DNA from: an uncultured Nannocystaceae bacterium
GTDB lineage: Bacteria > Myxococcota_A > Polyangia > Nannocystales > Nannocystaceae
Assembly: GCA_938084085.1 (NCBI GenBank)
Contig: CALKDV010000140.1
Span: forward strand, 1-7,184
DNA: 7,184 bases
Direction of reading: 5' to 3'
The notes under the pieces were generated by a model that did no database searches, was not told the DNA's origin, and was given only the letters and a program-made list of their open reading frames with translations. The position numbers and the translations under genes are program-made. Below, piece after piece: positions 1-6,330 of the stretch; position 1 is the first letter of the stretch, and the number at the start of each line of letters is the position of its first letter.

Positions 1-467
1 CCGCCTTCTTCGCCTATTTTGTCCTCGGCTACCGCGACCAGAATCAAATTCGAGTGCTGGACATGTTTCGCGGCTATGGGTTCAAGCCAGACACGAATCA
101 GCGGAGGGTGCTCGACGCCCTCTCGATGGCGACATTTAGAGTCGTGGAGATCAGCCATCGTCACGAGGGCAATCGACAATTTGACGGGTGCGACATCCTC
201 ACCCACGAGTCGCTCCGTTTCGTAGACAAAAAAGCCTTTGAGACCCTGCACGTTGGAGATGCGATTATGGCCTGGTTCATGCCGTCCGGAGAGGTCTTCC
301 GTCCGGTCGAGGTGGCCACGCAGATTGAGGCGCTTCGACTACCTGGGATCGCGGCGGCGCTTCGGTCGTTGGCGGAGTCCGTGAAACTCCAGCCACGTGA
401 ACTGCTCCGCCGAAAGCCCGCGCAAGCGTTTTGGACCGTCTACCGCGGAATCAACGTCCTCCGCTAG
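1..467 (+). CDS. Uncharacterised protein, C-terminal part (5' end outside window)
   Basis: The reading frame is open from the first complete codon at position 3 to the TAG at 465-467, giving 154 visible residues with the N-terminus missing. In-frame GTG (54) and ATG (63) codons exist, but the frame continues upstream with plausible coding sequence (AFFAYFVLGYRDQNQIRVLD), so they are probably internal. The visible part reads as a helix, then a beta-rich stretch (GCDILTHESLRFVDKK, then HVGDAIMAWFMPSGEVFRPVEV), then a helical tail ending in TVYRGINVLR. The order of an aromatic FF-x-Y-F opening, a short strand pair, a GD turn and an R/P-rich strand recalls the domain that accompanies SEC-C zinc motifs in some bacterial proteins, but no SEC-C cysteines are visible, so this is a weak resemblance. 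It is convergent with the serine hydrolase, with 16 bp between stop codons. Coding status is fairly sure; function is unknown. Confidence 0.7.
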   Translation, partial: AFFAYFVLGYRDQNQIRVLDMFRGYGFKPDTNQRRVLDALSMATFRVVEISHRHEGNRQFDGCDILTHESLRFVDKKAFETLHVGDAIMAWFMPSGEVFRPVEVATQIEALRLPGIAAALRSLAESVKLQPRELLRRKPAQAFWTVYRGINVLR

Positions 468-471
468 ACGT

Positions 472-488
472 CGTGAGTCCCCCTCACG
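472..488. terminator. Short inverted repeat between convergent genes
   Basis: CGTGAG (472-477) and CTCACG (483-488) form a perfect 6-bp stem around a 5-base loop. It spans the gap between the two convergent genes and overlaps the stop codon of the minus-strand hydrolase (484-486). A symmetric hairpin here could help end transcription from both sides, but no T-tract follows on either strand, so it is not a typical intrinsic terminator. Confidence 0.25.
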
Positions 489-1647
489 TACCGCGGCCGA
501 CTCCGCACCCGTGGCCGCGAGTCGCGCTCACGTGAAACGACCGACGGAGCGCGCGAATTCCAGCGACGTCCCCGCGACTCGGATGCACACGATTGGTCAA
601 GAGGATGTAGATCGCTCGCGCGTTTGGATCGATCCAAAGCGAGCAACCTGTGAATCCGAGGTGCCCGACGCTCGATGGATGAATCGCCCGTCCAGTAGAG
701 CCAGTGCCGTCCGGTGACACGCCGTCCCAACCGAGCTTGCGGGGTGAATCCAACGTGGAGGACCACCCCCAAAACGCATCCCGCACGTCCCGGTCCAGCC
801 CCGGGATTCGGAGCTCAAGCCAGCCACGCGCCACCTCGAGCACTGCCTCCGCCGTGCCAAATAGGCCCGCGTGCCCCGCCACCCCGCCCATCACAAACGC
901 GTTGTCATCGTGGACATAACCGTGCGCGACGCTCTGAGCACCCGCGCGCACGCGCTCATGACTCAACGCTCCGTGTCGGGTCGGGTCGTAGACTTCGGTA
1001 GGCGCCACGATCCGTTCGTCCTCCCACGACAGCGCTCCCGCGTCGGTCGGCCGAAACGCAAGGTCTGGGACCGCGGCGGTCTCCTCCCGAATCAACGGGG
1101 CGAGGGACCGGGCAAAGAGTCGGTCCAGACGGTCTCCTCCGAGATACTCGAGCCAAGCTCCCAAGCTCATAAATCCGAGATCGCTGTACGTCACCTGCGT
1201 ACGGGGCGAGGCCTCGCGAGGCTCGTCCGCGATCGCTCGCAACAGCGCCTCACGTGAGTGAAGCTCCTTGTGTGCGAAGAATTCTCGATGGGCCGGAAAG
1301 CCTCCCTCGTGAGCCAACAGATCCCGCAACGTAACGCCGGGATAGCGACCCCGAAATGGCGCCGGCACCTCGTCATCGAGCCTCATCCTCCCCTCGCTCA
1401 CAAACAACGCGGCCAGGGTTGTGGTCGCCAAGACCTTCGTGAGGGAGGCGAGGTCGTAGCGGGTGGTGCGTTGGACTGGCACATCCCGCACACTCGACCG
1501 TGCGTCGGTGGCGAGGACACCGTGGGCCTCGTGGTATTCGATGGAGCCGGCCCGACTGACCAGCGCCACACATCCCGGAGTGACGCCCCCGGCGACCGCA
1601 TCCTCAAGCAGCGCAAATGTCCCCTTGTAAGGGTCCTCATCTCCCAT
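484..1647 (-). CDS. Class C beta-lactamase-fold serine hydrolase (penicillin-binding-protein/esterase family)
   Basis: Numbered from the ATG at 1647 (387 aa), the protein has the three active-site motifs of the family: S68-L-T-K71 (nucleophile and general base) in a DLASLTKV context, Y154-S-D156 for the Y-x-N/D motif, and H329-L-G331 for the third-strand motif. LLAHEGGFP (110-118) and LLTNRVHP near the C-terminus are also typical. Family members include D,D-peptidases, esterases and beta-lactamases; the substrate cannot be read from sequence. There is no signal peptide, and the frame is closed by a stop at 1696-1698, so none can be gained from an upstream start. The enzyme therefore looks cytoplasmic, unlike most cell-wall relatives. 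Alternative in-frame starts are TTG 1671, GTG 1665 and GTG 1650; none has a clear Shine-Dalgarno, so ATG is chosen. It is divergent from pyrF. Confidence 0.88.
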   Translation of the reverse strand: MGDEDPYKGTFALLEDAVAGGVTPGCVALVSRAGSIEYHEAHGVLATDARSSVRDVPVQRTTRYDLASLTKVLATTTLAALFVSEGRMRLDDEVPAPFRGRYPGVTLRDLLAHEGGFPAHREFFAHKELHSREALLRAIADEPREASPRTQVTYSDLGFMSLGAWLEYLGGDRLDRLFARSLAPLIREETAAVPDLAFRPTDAGALSWEDERIVAPTEVYDPTRHGALSHERVRAGAQSVAHGYVHDDNAFVMGGVAGHAGLFGTAEAVLEVARGWLELRIPGLDRDVRDAFWGWSSTLDSPRKLGWDGVSPDGTGSTGRAIHPSSVGHLGFTGCSLWIDPNARAIYILLTNRVHPSRGDVAGIRALRRSFHVSATRGHGCGVGRGT

Positions 1648-1697
1648 CACCCAACTAGCTTGCACTCTCAACAGCCCGCGCGCTAGACCTGGCGTTC
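1648..1697. promoter_or_regulatory. Divergent intergenic gap, serine hydrolase / pyrF
   Basis: This 50-bp gap must supply upstream signals for both divergent genes unless their promoters lie inside the coding regions. I see no convincing -35/-10 pair and no strong Shine-Dalgarno on either side. CTAGC (1655-1659) and GCTAG (1682-1686) form a spaced inverted repeat of uncertain meaning. Confidence 0.3.
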
Positions 1698-2423
1698 ATG
1701 GATCTGGAAGCCGCGCGTGAACGCCTCATCGTCGCCCTCGACGTCCCCGACCTCCCGCGAGCGCTCAGCGCCGCGGAGTCGCTCGCGGACCATGTCGGGA
1801 TGCTCAAGATCGGCCTAGAGCTCTTTGTCGGAGAGGGTCCAAAGGTCGTCCGGGAAATTCGCGAACGCCACCCGACGCTCGGTATCTTCCTCGATCTCAA
1901 GCTTCACGACATCCCCAACACCATGGCTGGTGCCATTCGCTCCGCCCGCTCCTCGGGCGCGAACCTCATCACCGTGCACGCAGGCTCAGGCGTGGACCAC
2001 CTGCGAGCCTGTGTCGACGCCGCTGAAGATGCGCTCGGCATCCTCGCGGTCACCGTCCTCACCAGTCAGGATGCGAACGCCTGCAAAGAGGCAGGTCACT
2101 CGCGCTCGACGGAAGAGCTCGTCGCCATGCGCGCCATCTGTGCCCGAGAGGCCGGCTGTCGCGGCGTCGTCTCCAGCGCTCACGAGGTATCCAAGGTCGC
2201 GTCCGTCGCACCAGGGCTCATGCTGATCACCCCGGGGATCCGTCCAGCGGGGAGCGCCACGGGCGACCAAAAACGGGTGATGACCCCCGCGGAGGCCATC
2301 GCCGCCGGATCGACCCACCTTGTCATCGGGCGCCCGATCATGAAGGCACCAGATCCAGCGGCGGCTGCCGACGCCATCGTGCGAGAGATCGCCGAGGCCC
2401 AAGTGAATCACGACCGCTCCTAG
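1698..2423 (+). CDS. pyrF: Orotidine 5'-phosphate decarboxylase
   Basis: PyrF catalyses the last step of de novo pyrimidine synthesis, OMP to UMP plus CO2, in the cytoplasm as a TIM-barrel dimer. The 241-aa length fits the PyrF subfamily that includes the E. coli enzyme. Visible landmarks are IVALDVP with D15, MLKIGLELF with K37, the signature FLDLKLHDIPNT carrying D66, K68 and D71 (the catalytic Asp-Lys-Asp array, with K37), TVHAG (92-96), TPGIRP (178-183), and the phosphate-binding VIGRPI with R212. All expected catalytic residues are present, so the enzyme should be active. The ATG at 1698 places the first beta strand (RLIVALDV) about nine residues from the N-terminus, as usual in the family; the upstream Shine-Dalgarno is poor. 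The M20 amidohydrolase follows on the same strand. Confidence 0.97.
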   Translation: MDLEAARERLIVALDVPDLPRALSAAESLADHVGMLKIGLELFVGEGPKVVREIRERHPTLGIFLDLKLHDIPNTMAGAIRSARSSGANLITVHAGSGVDHLRACVDAAEDALGILAVTVLTSQDANACKEAGHSRSTEELVAMRAICAREAGCRGVVSSAHEVSKVASVAPGLMLITPGIRPAGSATGDQKRVMTPAEAIAAGSTHLVIGRPIMKAPDPAAAADAIVREIAEAQVNHDRS

Positions 2424-2486
2424 CCATGGACAAGGACCACGCGACCGGTCGCACGTCGAGAGATGAGAGCCTGGTACGCTCGGGGT

Positions 2487-3662
2487 ATGCCACCCATCGA
2501 GGCCCAGATCGCTGCGCTGCTCTCTCCTCTCACCACGCTTCGCCACGAGATCCATCGACACCCCGAGCTTGGATTCGAGGAGCATGAGACACAGCGACGG
2601 GTCATGGAGTACCTGCGCGATCTTGGGTTTGATCCAAAACCATGCGCGACCACCGGCGTCATCGCCGACCTCAATCCCGGTCGATCAGGTCGGTCCCTCG
2701 CGTTGAGGGCGGACATGGACTGTCTCCCGATGCAGGAGGACACGGACCTCCCCTACCGCTCGATCCACGACGGCCGAGCCCACAAGTGCGGTCACGACGG
2801 GCACACGGTCTCGCTCTTGGGGGCTGCGTCGATTCTCGCGGGGATGCGCGAACGGGTGGATGGAAATGTCCGGCTGATCTTTCAGCCCGCAGAGGAGGGC
2901 GTGAACGGCGGTGGCGCGCGCGTCATGGTGGAGGAGGCGGCGCTCGAAGGCGTCGATGAGATTTACGCCTTCCACAATTGGCCCGGATTTCCTCACGGAT
3001 CTGCCCGCGTGTGCGCAGGCCCTGTGATGGCATCGGTGCACGACCTCGTCATTGAGCTTCGCGGGGTCGGGGGTCACGCGAGCCAGCCACAAGTCACCCG
3101 CGACCCTGTCGTCGCGGGTGCGGCCTTGGTCACCGCGCTTCAAAGCGTGGTATCGCGCAACATCAGCGCCACGGACGCCGCCGTATTGAGCGTATGCACC
3201 TTCCACGCAGGAGAGGCCAACAACGTGATCCCAGCCCGCGCCCGATTGACTGGGACACTTCGAACCTTCGACACCAGCGTCGCCGCGAATGTGGTCGACC
3301 GGATCCGGGCCGTGTGCAGTGGAATTGCCGAGTCGTACGGTGTGGAAATCCTGCCCGAGATCCAGGCGCTGTATCCAGTTCTGGTAAATCACGCGGATTG
3401 CGCGGAGGCCGTCCGTCAGGCAGCGGAGGCGATTCTAGGTCCAACTGCGGTCAGCCCCGCCGGCCTGCCCCTCGCCGCCGCAGAGGACTTTGGCCGCTTC
3501 ACGGAGCGCGTCCCCGGAGCTTATTTTTTCCTTGGAGCAGGAGAGAACAGCGATACACCCGGCTGCCATCATCCTGACTTTGACTTCGATGACCGGCTGA
3601 TCCCCACAGCGATACGCCTCTTTGTGAGACTCGTCGAAGATCGAGTCGGCCTCCGGCCTTAA
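2487..3662 (+). CDS. M20D-family zinc amidohydrolase (hippurate / N-acyl-amino-acid hydrolase type)
   Basis: This is a dinuclear metal amidohydrolase that cleaves N-acyl amino acids or related amides. From the ATG at 2487 (391 aa, normal for the family) the landmarks are LRHEIHRHPELGFEE near the N-terminus, the RADMDCLPMQE strand (74-84), the ligand motif C101-G-H103-D-G-H, FQPAEEG with E136 and E137 (catalytic acid and ligand), AFHNWP with H163, and GCHHPDFDFDD near the C-terminus with ligand H361. A lid/dimerisation domain (VGGHASQPQ and following) sits in the middle. All metal ligands are present. Substrate is undetermined: hippurate, indole-3-acetyl conjugates, N-acetyl-diaminopimelate and other acyl amino acids are handled by close relatives. 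An in-frame ATG at 2463 would add MRAWYARG; neither start has a well-spaced Shine-Dalgarno, and 2487 suits the family N-terminus better. It lies 63 bp after pyrF and is probably co-transcribed. Confidence 0.92.
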   Translation: MPPIEAQIAALLSPLTTLRHEIHRHPELGFEEHETQRRVMEYLRDLGFDPKPCATTGVIADLNPGRSGRSLALRADMDCLPMQEDTDLPYRSIHDGRAHKCGHDGHTVSLLGAASILAGMRERVDGNVRLIFQPAEEGVNGGGARVMVEEAALEGVDEIYAFHNWPGFPHGSARVCAGPVMASVHDLVIELRGVGGHASQPQVTRDPVVAGAALVTALQSVVSRNISATDAAVLSVCTFHAGEANNVIPARARLTGTLRTFDTSVAANVVDRIRAVCSGIAESYGVEILPEIQALYPVLVNHADCAEAVRQAAEAILGPTAVSPAGLPLAAAEDFGRFTERVPGAYFFLGAGENSDTPGCHHPDFDFDDRLIPTAIRLFVRLVEDRVGLRP

Positions 3663-3670
3663 TTTCGGGT

Positions 3671-3730
3671 GCCGCAGCGCGCGCCCTTTCGCATGCGCTG
3701 GTGTGCACCTCTGCGCACGCGCGCAGCGGC
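3671..3730 (+). terminator. Very GC-rich long inverted repeat after the amidohydrolase
   Basis: Starting 8 bases after the TAA stop, GCCGC-A-GCGCGCG (3671-3683) pairs with CGCGCGC-A-GCGGC (3718-3730): 12 GC pairs with a single A-A mismatch around a 34-base loop. The loop holds smaller self-complementary pieces (CGCATGCG 3690-3697, GGTG/CACC in 3700-3709), and CTGCGC/GCGCAG (3711-3726) is a competing hairpin. No T-tract follows, so a classical intrinsic terminator is not shown. The position suggests a role at the 3' end of the pyrF-amidohydrolase transcript, such as termination aid or exonuclease block. Confidence 0.4.
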
Positions 3731-3787
3731 GACTCCGCACAAATGGAAACAGTGACCGACTGATTTTCGTTCCGCGAACGTTGGGCG

Positions 3788-3817
3788 TTGAAACGAGGGT
3801 CCAAAGGTGCAAAAAAT
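3788..3817 (+). promoter_or_regulatory. Candidate promoter for the TPR gene
   Basis: TTGAAA (3788-3793, five of six matches to the sigma70 -35 box) is followed after 18 bases by AAAAAT (3812-3817, four of six matches to the -10 box). Transcription would start near 3824 and leave a leader of roughly 35 bases before the ATG at 3859. The box match is moderate and the spacing slightly long. A nearby CGTTC-CGC-GAACG inverted repeat (3768-3780) could be an operator, but I match it to no known regulator. Confidence 0.3.
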
Positions 3818-3858
3818 AGAGAGAGAGGCGCGCCTCCTCGCTTCCTCGCTGCCCAATC

Positions 3859-5163
3859 ATGCTGACCAAGCTCGACGCCATCGCGTCGCTCCTCGACCAA
3901 GGAGCGTCGGACTCCGCTCTCCGCCTCCTGCGTAATTGCTGGGAGCCTGAGATGCCCGCCTGCGATCGAATTCCAACCTACTGCATGTGGACCCGAGCGC
4001 TGTGCGAGACAGGAGACTTTGACGCCGCCCTCACGCTGGCATGTCGCGCCGCTCAAGAGTTCCCCCGCGAGCCCGACATCTTGATCGCGCTCGGAAATGT
4101 CTACGACATCCACGGAGAGTTGGAGGACGCGCGCGAGGCCTTCGCCGTCGCCGTCGACATCGAGCCTCAGGGAATTCTGCAGCGCTATAACCTCGGCGCG
4201 ATTCTTGAGCGACTCGACGAGGAGGGGGAGGCCGAGGCTTGCTACCGGCAGTCCATCGCCGCCCAACAAGACGGCTTCGTCATGGCGGAGCCGTACATGG
4301 CCCTCGGCGCGTTGCTCCGTCGCGCAGGACGAATTCAAGAGGCGGAGGTGTTGTACGGTGAATTCCTGGAGGAGGATCCCATGCACGTCGACGCGTTGGT
4401 CGAGCACGGCATCTGCCTCTCAGACCTCGACCAGCTCGACGTGGCGATGGAACAATTCGACGCCGCCTTGTCGATGGATCCTGAGCACCCCGGCGCCTGG
4501 TACAACCGAGCGATCACCTTGTACCGAAACGAAGACCTCTCCGCGGCCATCGAGGCGATGCACCGCTCCCTTCGTGCGGAGCCAGACAACCCGCTCACGC
4601 TGGCTGTTCTCGGGACGTGGACGGTTCACCAAGGCAAATCGGGCGGGGTATCTCTCCTCCATCAGGGGCTGGACTGCCTCATCGACCTGAGCGGAGCAGA
4701 GAATATTGGGGTCGCCTACGCCAGCCTGGTCGTAGAGGAGATCTTCGAGTGCCTCTGGCAGTATGAGCACATTGAGCAGGCGCGGGAGGTCGCCAGGGTC
4801 GCGGGGCAACGCGACTGGATCACCCCGCACATCCTCGACACCCTCAACCGCGCAGACTACGGAACCTCGGACGAAGGACAGCGGTTCCGAATCAAGGCCC
4901 AAGCTCGCGGTGGAGATGAGCCCCCGCCCCATTGGCCCGCCGACGCATGCGGCTACACCACCGACCTCACGGTCATGGCACGCACCGAAGAAGAGGCACG
5001 AGAGATCGCTCTGGCGTGGCTCAAAAGCCTGGAGCCGGCGACCGCCACCATCGATGTGTGCGTTGATTGTTCGGAACAAAAAAACGCCCCGAAGCCAGAG
5101 CAGGACCCCTGCGTTCGCGGAGTTCTGCGCATCGACTCTCTGAAGAGCTACCTGCGCAGCTAG
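3859..5163 (+). CDS. Tetratricopeptide-repeat protein with unrecognised C-terminal domain
   Basis: The 434-aa protein has no signal peptide or membrane segment and is probably cytoplasmic. Six TPR-like helical hairpins are readable at about residues 40-69, 73-103, 107-141, 146-177, 180-211 and 214-245, with typical landmarks such as ALGNVYDIHGELEDAREAF and AWYNRAITLYRNEDLSAAIEA. Residues of about 250-340 are helical without clear repeats. The last 93 residues (342-434) look like a separate alpha/beta domain: a strand (DLTVMAR), an acidic helix (EEEAREIALAWLKSLEP), a strand with C401-V-D-C404 and a final strand-helix ending SLKSYLRS. TPRs are protein-binding scaffolds; the partner is unknown. 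The ATG at 3859 lacks a Shine-Dalgarno, being preceded by a pyrimidine-rich stretch, but the start fits the first amphipathic helix. It is convergent with the lipoprotein gene. Confidence 0.85.
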   Translation: MLTKLDAIASLLDQGASDSALRLLRNCWEPEMPACDRIPTYCMWTRALCETGDFDAALTLACRAAQEFPREPDILIALGNVYDIHGELEDAREAFAVAVDIEPQGILQRYNLGAILERLDEEGEAEACYRQSIAAQQDGFVMAEPYMALGALLRRAGRIQEAEVLYGEFLEEDPMHVDALVEHGICLSDLDQLDVAMEQFDAALSMDPEHPGAWYNRAITLYRNEDLSAAIEAMHRSLRAEPDNPLTLAVLGTWTVHQGKSGGVSLLHQGLDCLIDLSGAENIGVAYASLVVEEIFECLWQYEHIEQAREVARVAGQRDWITPHILDTLNRADYGTSDEGQRFRIKAQARGGDEPPPHWPADACGYTTDLTVMARTEEEAREIALAWLKSLEPATATIDVCVDCSEQKNAPKPEQDPCVRGVLRIDSLKSYLRS

Positions 5164-5220
5164 GGATCCTCCCGGATAGACGAAGGACCTCCATCGCGAG
5201 TCCGTCCGCGTGTAGGCACT

Positions 5221-6081
5221 TCAGCCTCCGGTCGTCGTCTCGTCCGAGCGACCGCCGTCTGCCTTGCGCCCGGTACAGATCTTTCCAGTGTCCGCCTGCA
5301 AGATCTTAATCTGGTCGGCGGCCAAGGTCTGATATTTCTTCGGCGCTTTGGAGTCTGCAACCAGCGCGTCGAAATAAGCGATCGCCTTGTCACACTGGCC
5401 AATCTTCGAGAACGCGAGGCCCGAGTAATAGAGCGCGTTGTAGATGGCGGGATCCGTCCGTGCGTTTTGCACAATCCAGTAAAACTCGCTCAGCGCGGAC
5501 CGGTGCTTATTCTCGTTGTAGAGCGTCTGGCCGATACTGAACCGAATCTCCGCCTCTTTCTTTCCGCCTGGATACCGCGAGAGATAGATGCGGTAGAGGC
5601 GGCGAGCCTGCGGCCAGTCCGCTGTCTTGAACAGGCGATCTGCCTCTCGTTTCAGCGCGATCTGTCCCTCGGGTATTTCGGTCTCGCGGTTGAGTCGCTG
5701 CTCGAGATCGGCCACGCGCTGATCGAACCCCGCTCGGAGCTCGCGTGTCTCAGACAGTAGCGCCGCGATATCGTTGCGCGCGTCCTCTGTCTCTCCGCGC
5801 AGCTGGGCCACATCGAGGCCGAGATCGTCCACATTGACCCCCAACGACGCAGCGCGGGATCGCAGCACTTGGTCGAGCTCGTCCGACTGCTCCTTGGCCC
5901 GCGCCAACGATGCTTGAAGCTCCTTGTCTCTCGCCTCCACGCGGTCGCTCAGCGTCGAAACCTCGCGCTGGAGTTGGTCGAATTGGGCGGTCGTCACGAG
6001 ACAGCCTGTGCTGCAAAACAAGGGCGCCGACGCGAACGCGACACCGCACATTTGGGGAAGGAATCTTCGGGATCTACGCAT
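5221..6081 (-). CDS. Outer-membrane coiled-coil/TPR lipoprotein, CpoB/YbgF-like
   Basis: The 286-aa protein begins with a basic, hydrophobic signal ending in a lipobox-like S-T-G-C27, so it is likely cleaved and lipidated at C27 and held on the periplasmic side of the envelope. The -3 residue is Ser, less usual than Leu. Residues of about 32-133 form a long charged heptad-rich coiled coil, and about 143-260 form TPR-type repeats (READRLFKTADWPQARRLY, FSIGQTLYNENKHRSALSEF, ALYYSGLAFSKIGQCDKAI). This order matches CpoB/YbgF, which in E. coli works with the Tol-Pal system and penicillin-binding proteins in septal constriction. C230 and C269 are the only cysteines of the mature chain besides C27 and could form a disulfide. 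The start is supported by GGTGAG (6088-6093, minus) six bases before ATG. No tol or pal gene is visible nearby, so the gene name is not assigned. Confidence 0.85.
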   Translation of the reverse strand: MRRSRRFLPQMCGVAFASAPLFCSTGCLVTTAQFDQLQREVSTLSDRVEARDKELQASLARAKEQSDELDQVLRSRAASLGVNVDDLGLDVAQLRGETEDARNDIAALLSETRELRAGFDQRVADLEQRLNRETEIPEGQIALKREADRLFKTADWPQARRLYRIYLSRYPGGKKEAEIRFSIGQTLYNENKHRSALSEFYWIVQNARTDPAIYNALYYSGLAFSKIGQCDKAIAYFDALVADSKAPKKYQTLAADQIKILQADTGKICTGRKADGGRSDETTTGG

Positions 6082-6087
6082 TATCTG

Positions 6088-6093
6088 CTCACC
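6088..6093 (-). promoter_or_regulatory. Shine-Dalgarno of the CpoB-like lipoprotein gene
   Basis: On the minus strand GGTGAG lies six bases before the ATG at 6081. It is one of the few well-spaced Shine-Dalgarno sequences in the window and fixes the start so that the signal peptide is complete. Confidence 0.6.
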
Positions 6094-6151
6094 AACTCCG
6101 GATCTACTCTTGGCCTAACCCATTGGCAGAAAATTTCAATGTTTTGTCGCT

Positions 6152-6198
6152 TCGGCGTACCCGCCGAGCCTCGCGACTCCAGCATCTCCACGAGGCTC
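6152..6198. repeat. Two overlapping inverted repeats in the gap between two minus-strand genes
   Basis: TCGGCG (6152-6157) and CGCCGA (6162-6167) form a 6-bp stem with a 4-base loop. GAGCCTCG (6166-6173) and CGAGGCTC (6191-6198) form an 8-bp stem with a 17-base loop. They share bases 6166-6167, so at full length they compete. They sit in the 249-bp spacer after the secreted-protein gene and before the lipoprotein gene, where no credible gene is seen. No T-tract follows on either strand. They may mark the 3' end of the upstream transcript or a leader of the lipoprotein gene. Confidence 0.3.
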
Positions 6199-6330
6199 AC
6201 GCCGCTACCTCCCAGGCAAAGTCATGATTTCGAGGCTCCCGCTGCGAGGATCTCTGGCCCTCGGGGTAAGCGCTTGAAACGGCCCCGACGCGTATCCTGG
6301 AGTGAGCAGACCAGCACCTGGCGCTGCGAG

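Noticed and set aside
2441..2452. Perfect palindrome GCGACCGGTCGC between pyrF and the amidohydrolase
   Set aside because: A 12-bp palindrome is expected about once or twice by chance in 7 kb of GC-rich DNA, and nothing else marks it as an operator.
1986..2585. Minus-strand open frame opposite pyrF
   Set aside because: Antisense to the catalytic core of PyrF; no family features.
2685..3392. Long open frame on the minus strand opposite the amidohydrolase (235 codons)
   Set aside because: It lies entirely antisense to a gene with all family motifs intact, and its product has no recognisable fold. Long antisense frames are common in GC-rich coding DNA.
3768..3780. LexA-type operator from CGTTC-CGC-GAACG
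   Set aside because: Arm order and spacing do not fit the Gram-positive CGAAC-N4-GTTCG box or the Myxococcus-type site; kept only as an unassigned inverted repeat.
3499..4407. Minus-strand open frame of about 302 codons across the amidohydrolase end and TPR gene
   Set aside because: It crosses two real plus-strand genes and the GC-rich stem, and its composition mirrors antisense reading of TPR codons; no family features.
5164..5220. Terminator between the convergent TPR and lipoprotein genes
   Set aside because: Only a 4-bp ATCC-TCCC-GGAT stem is present, with no T-tract on either strand.
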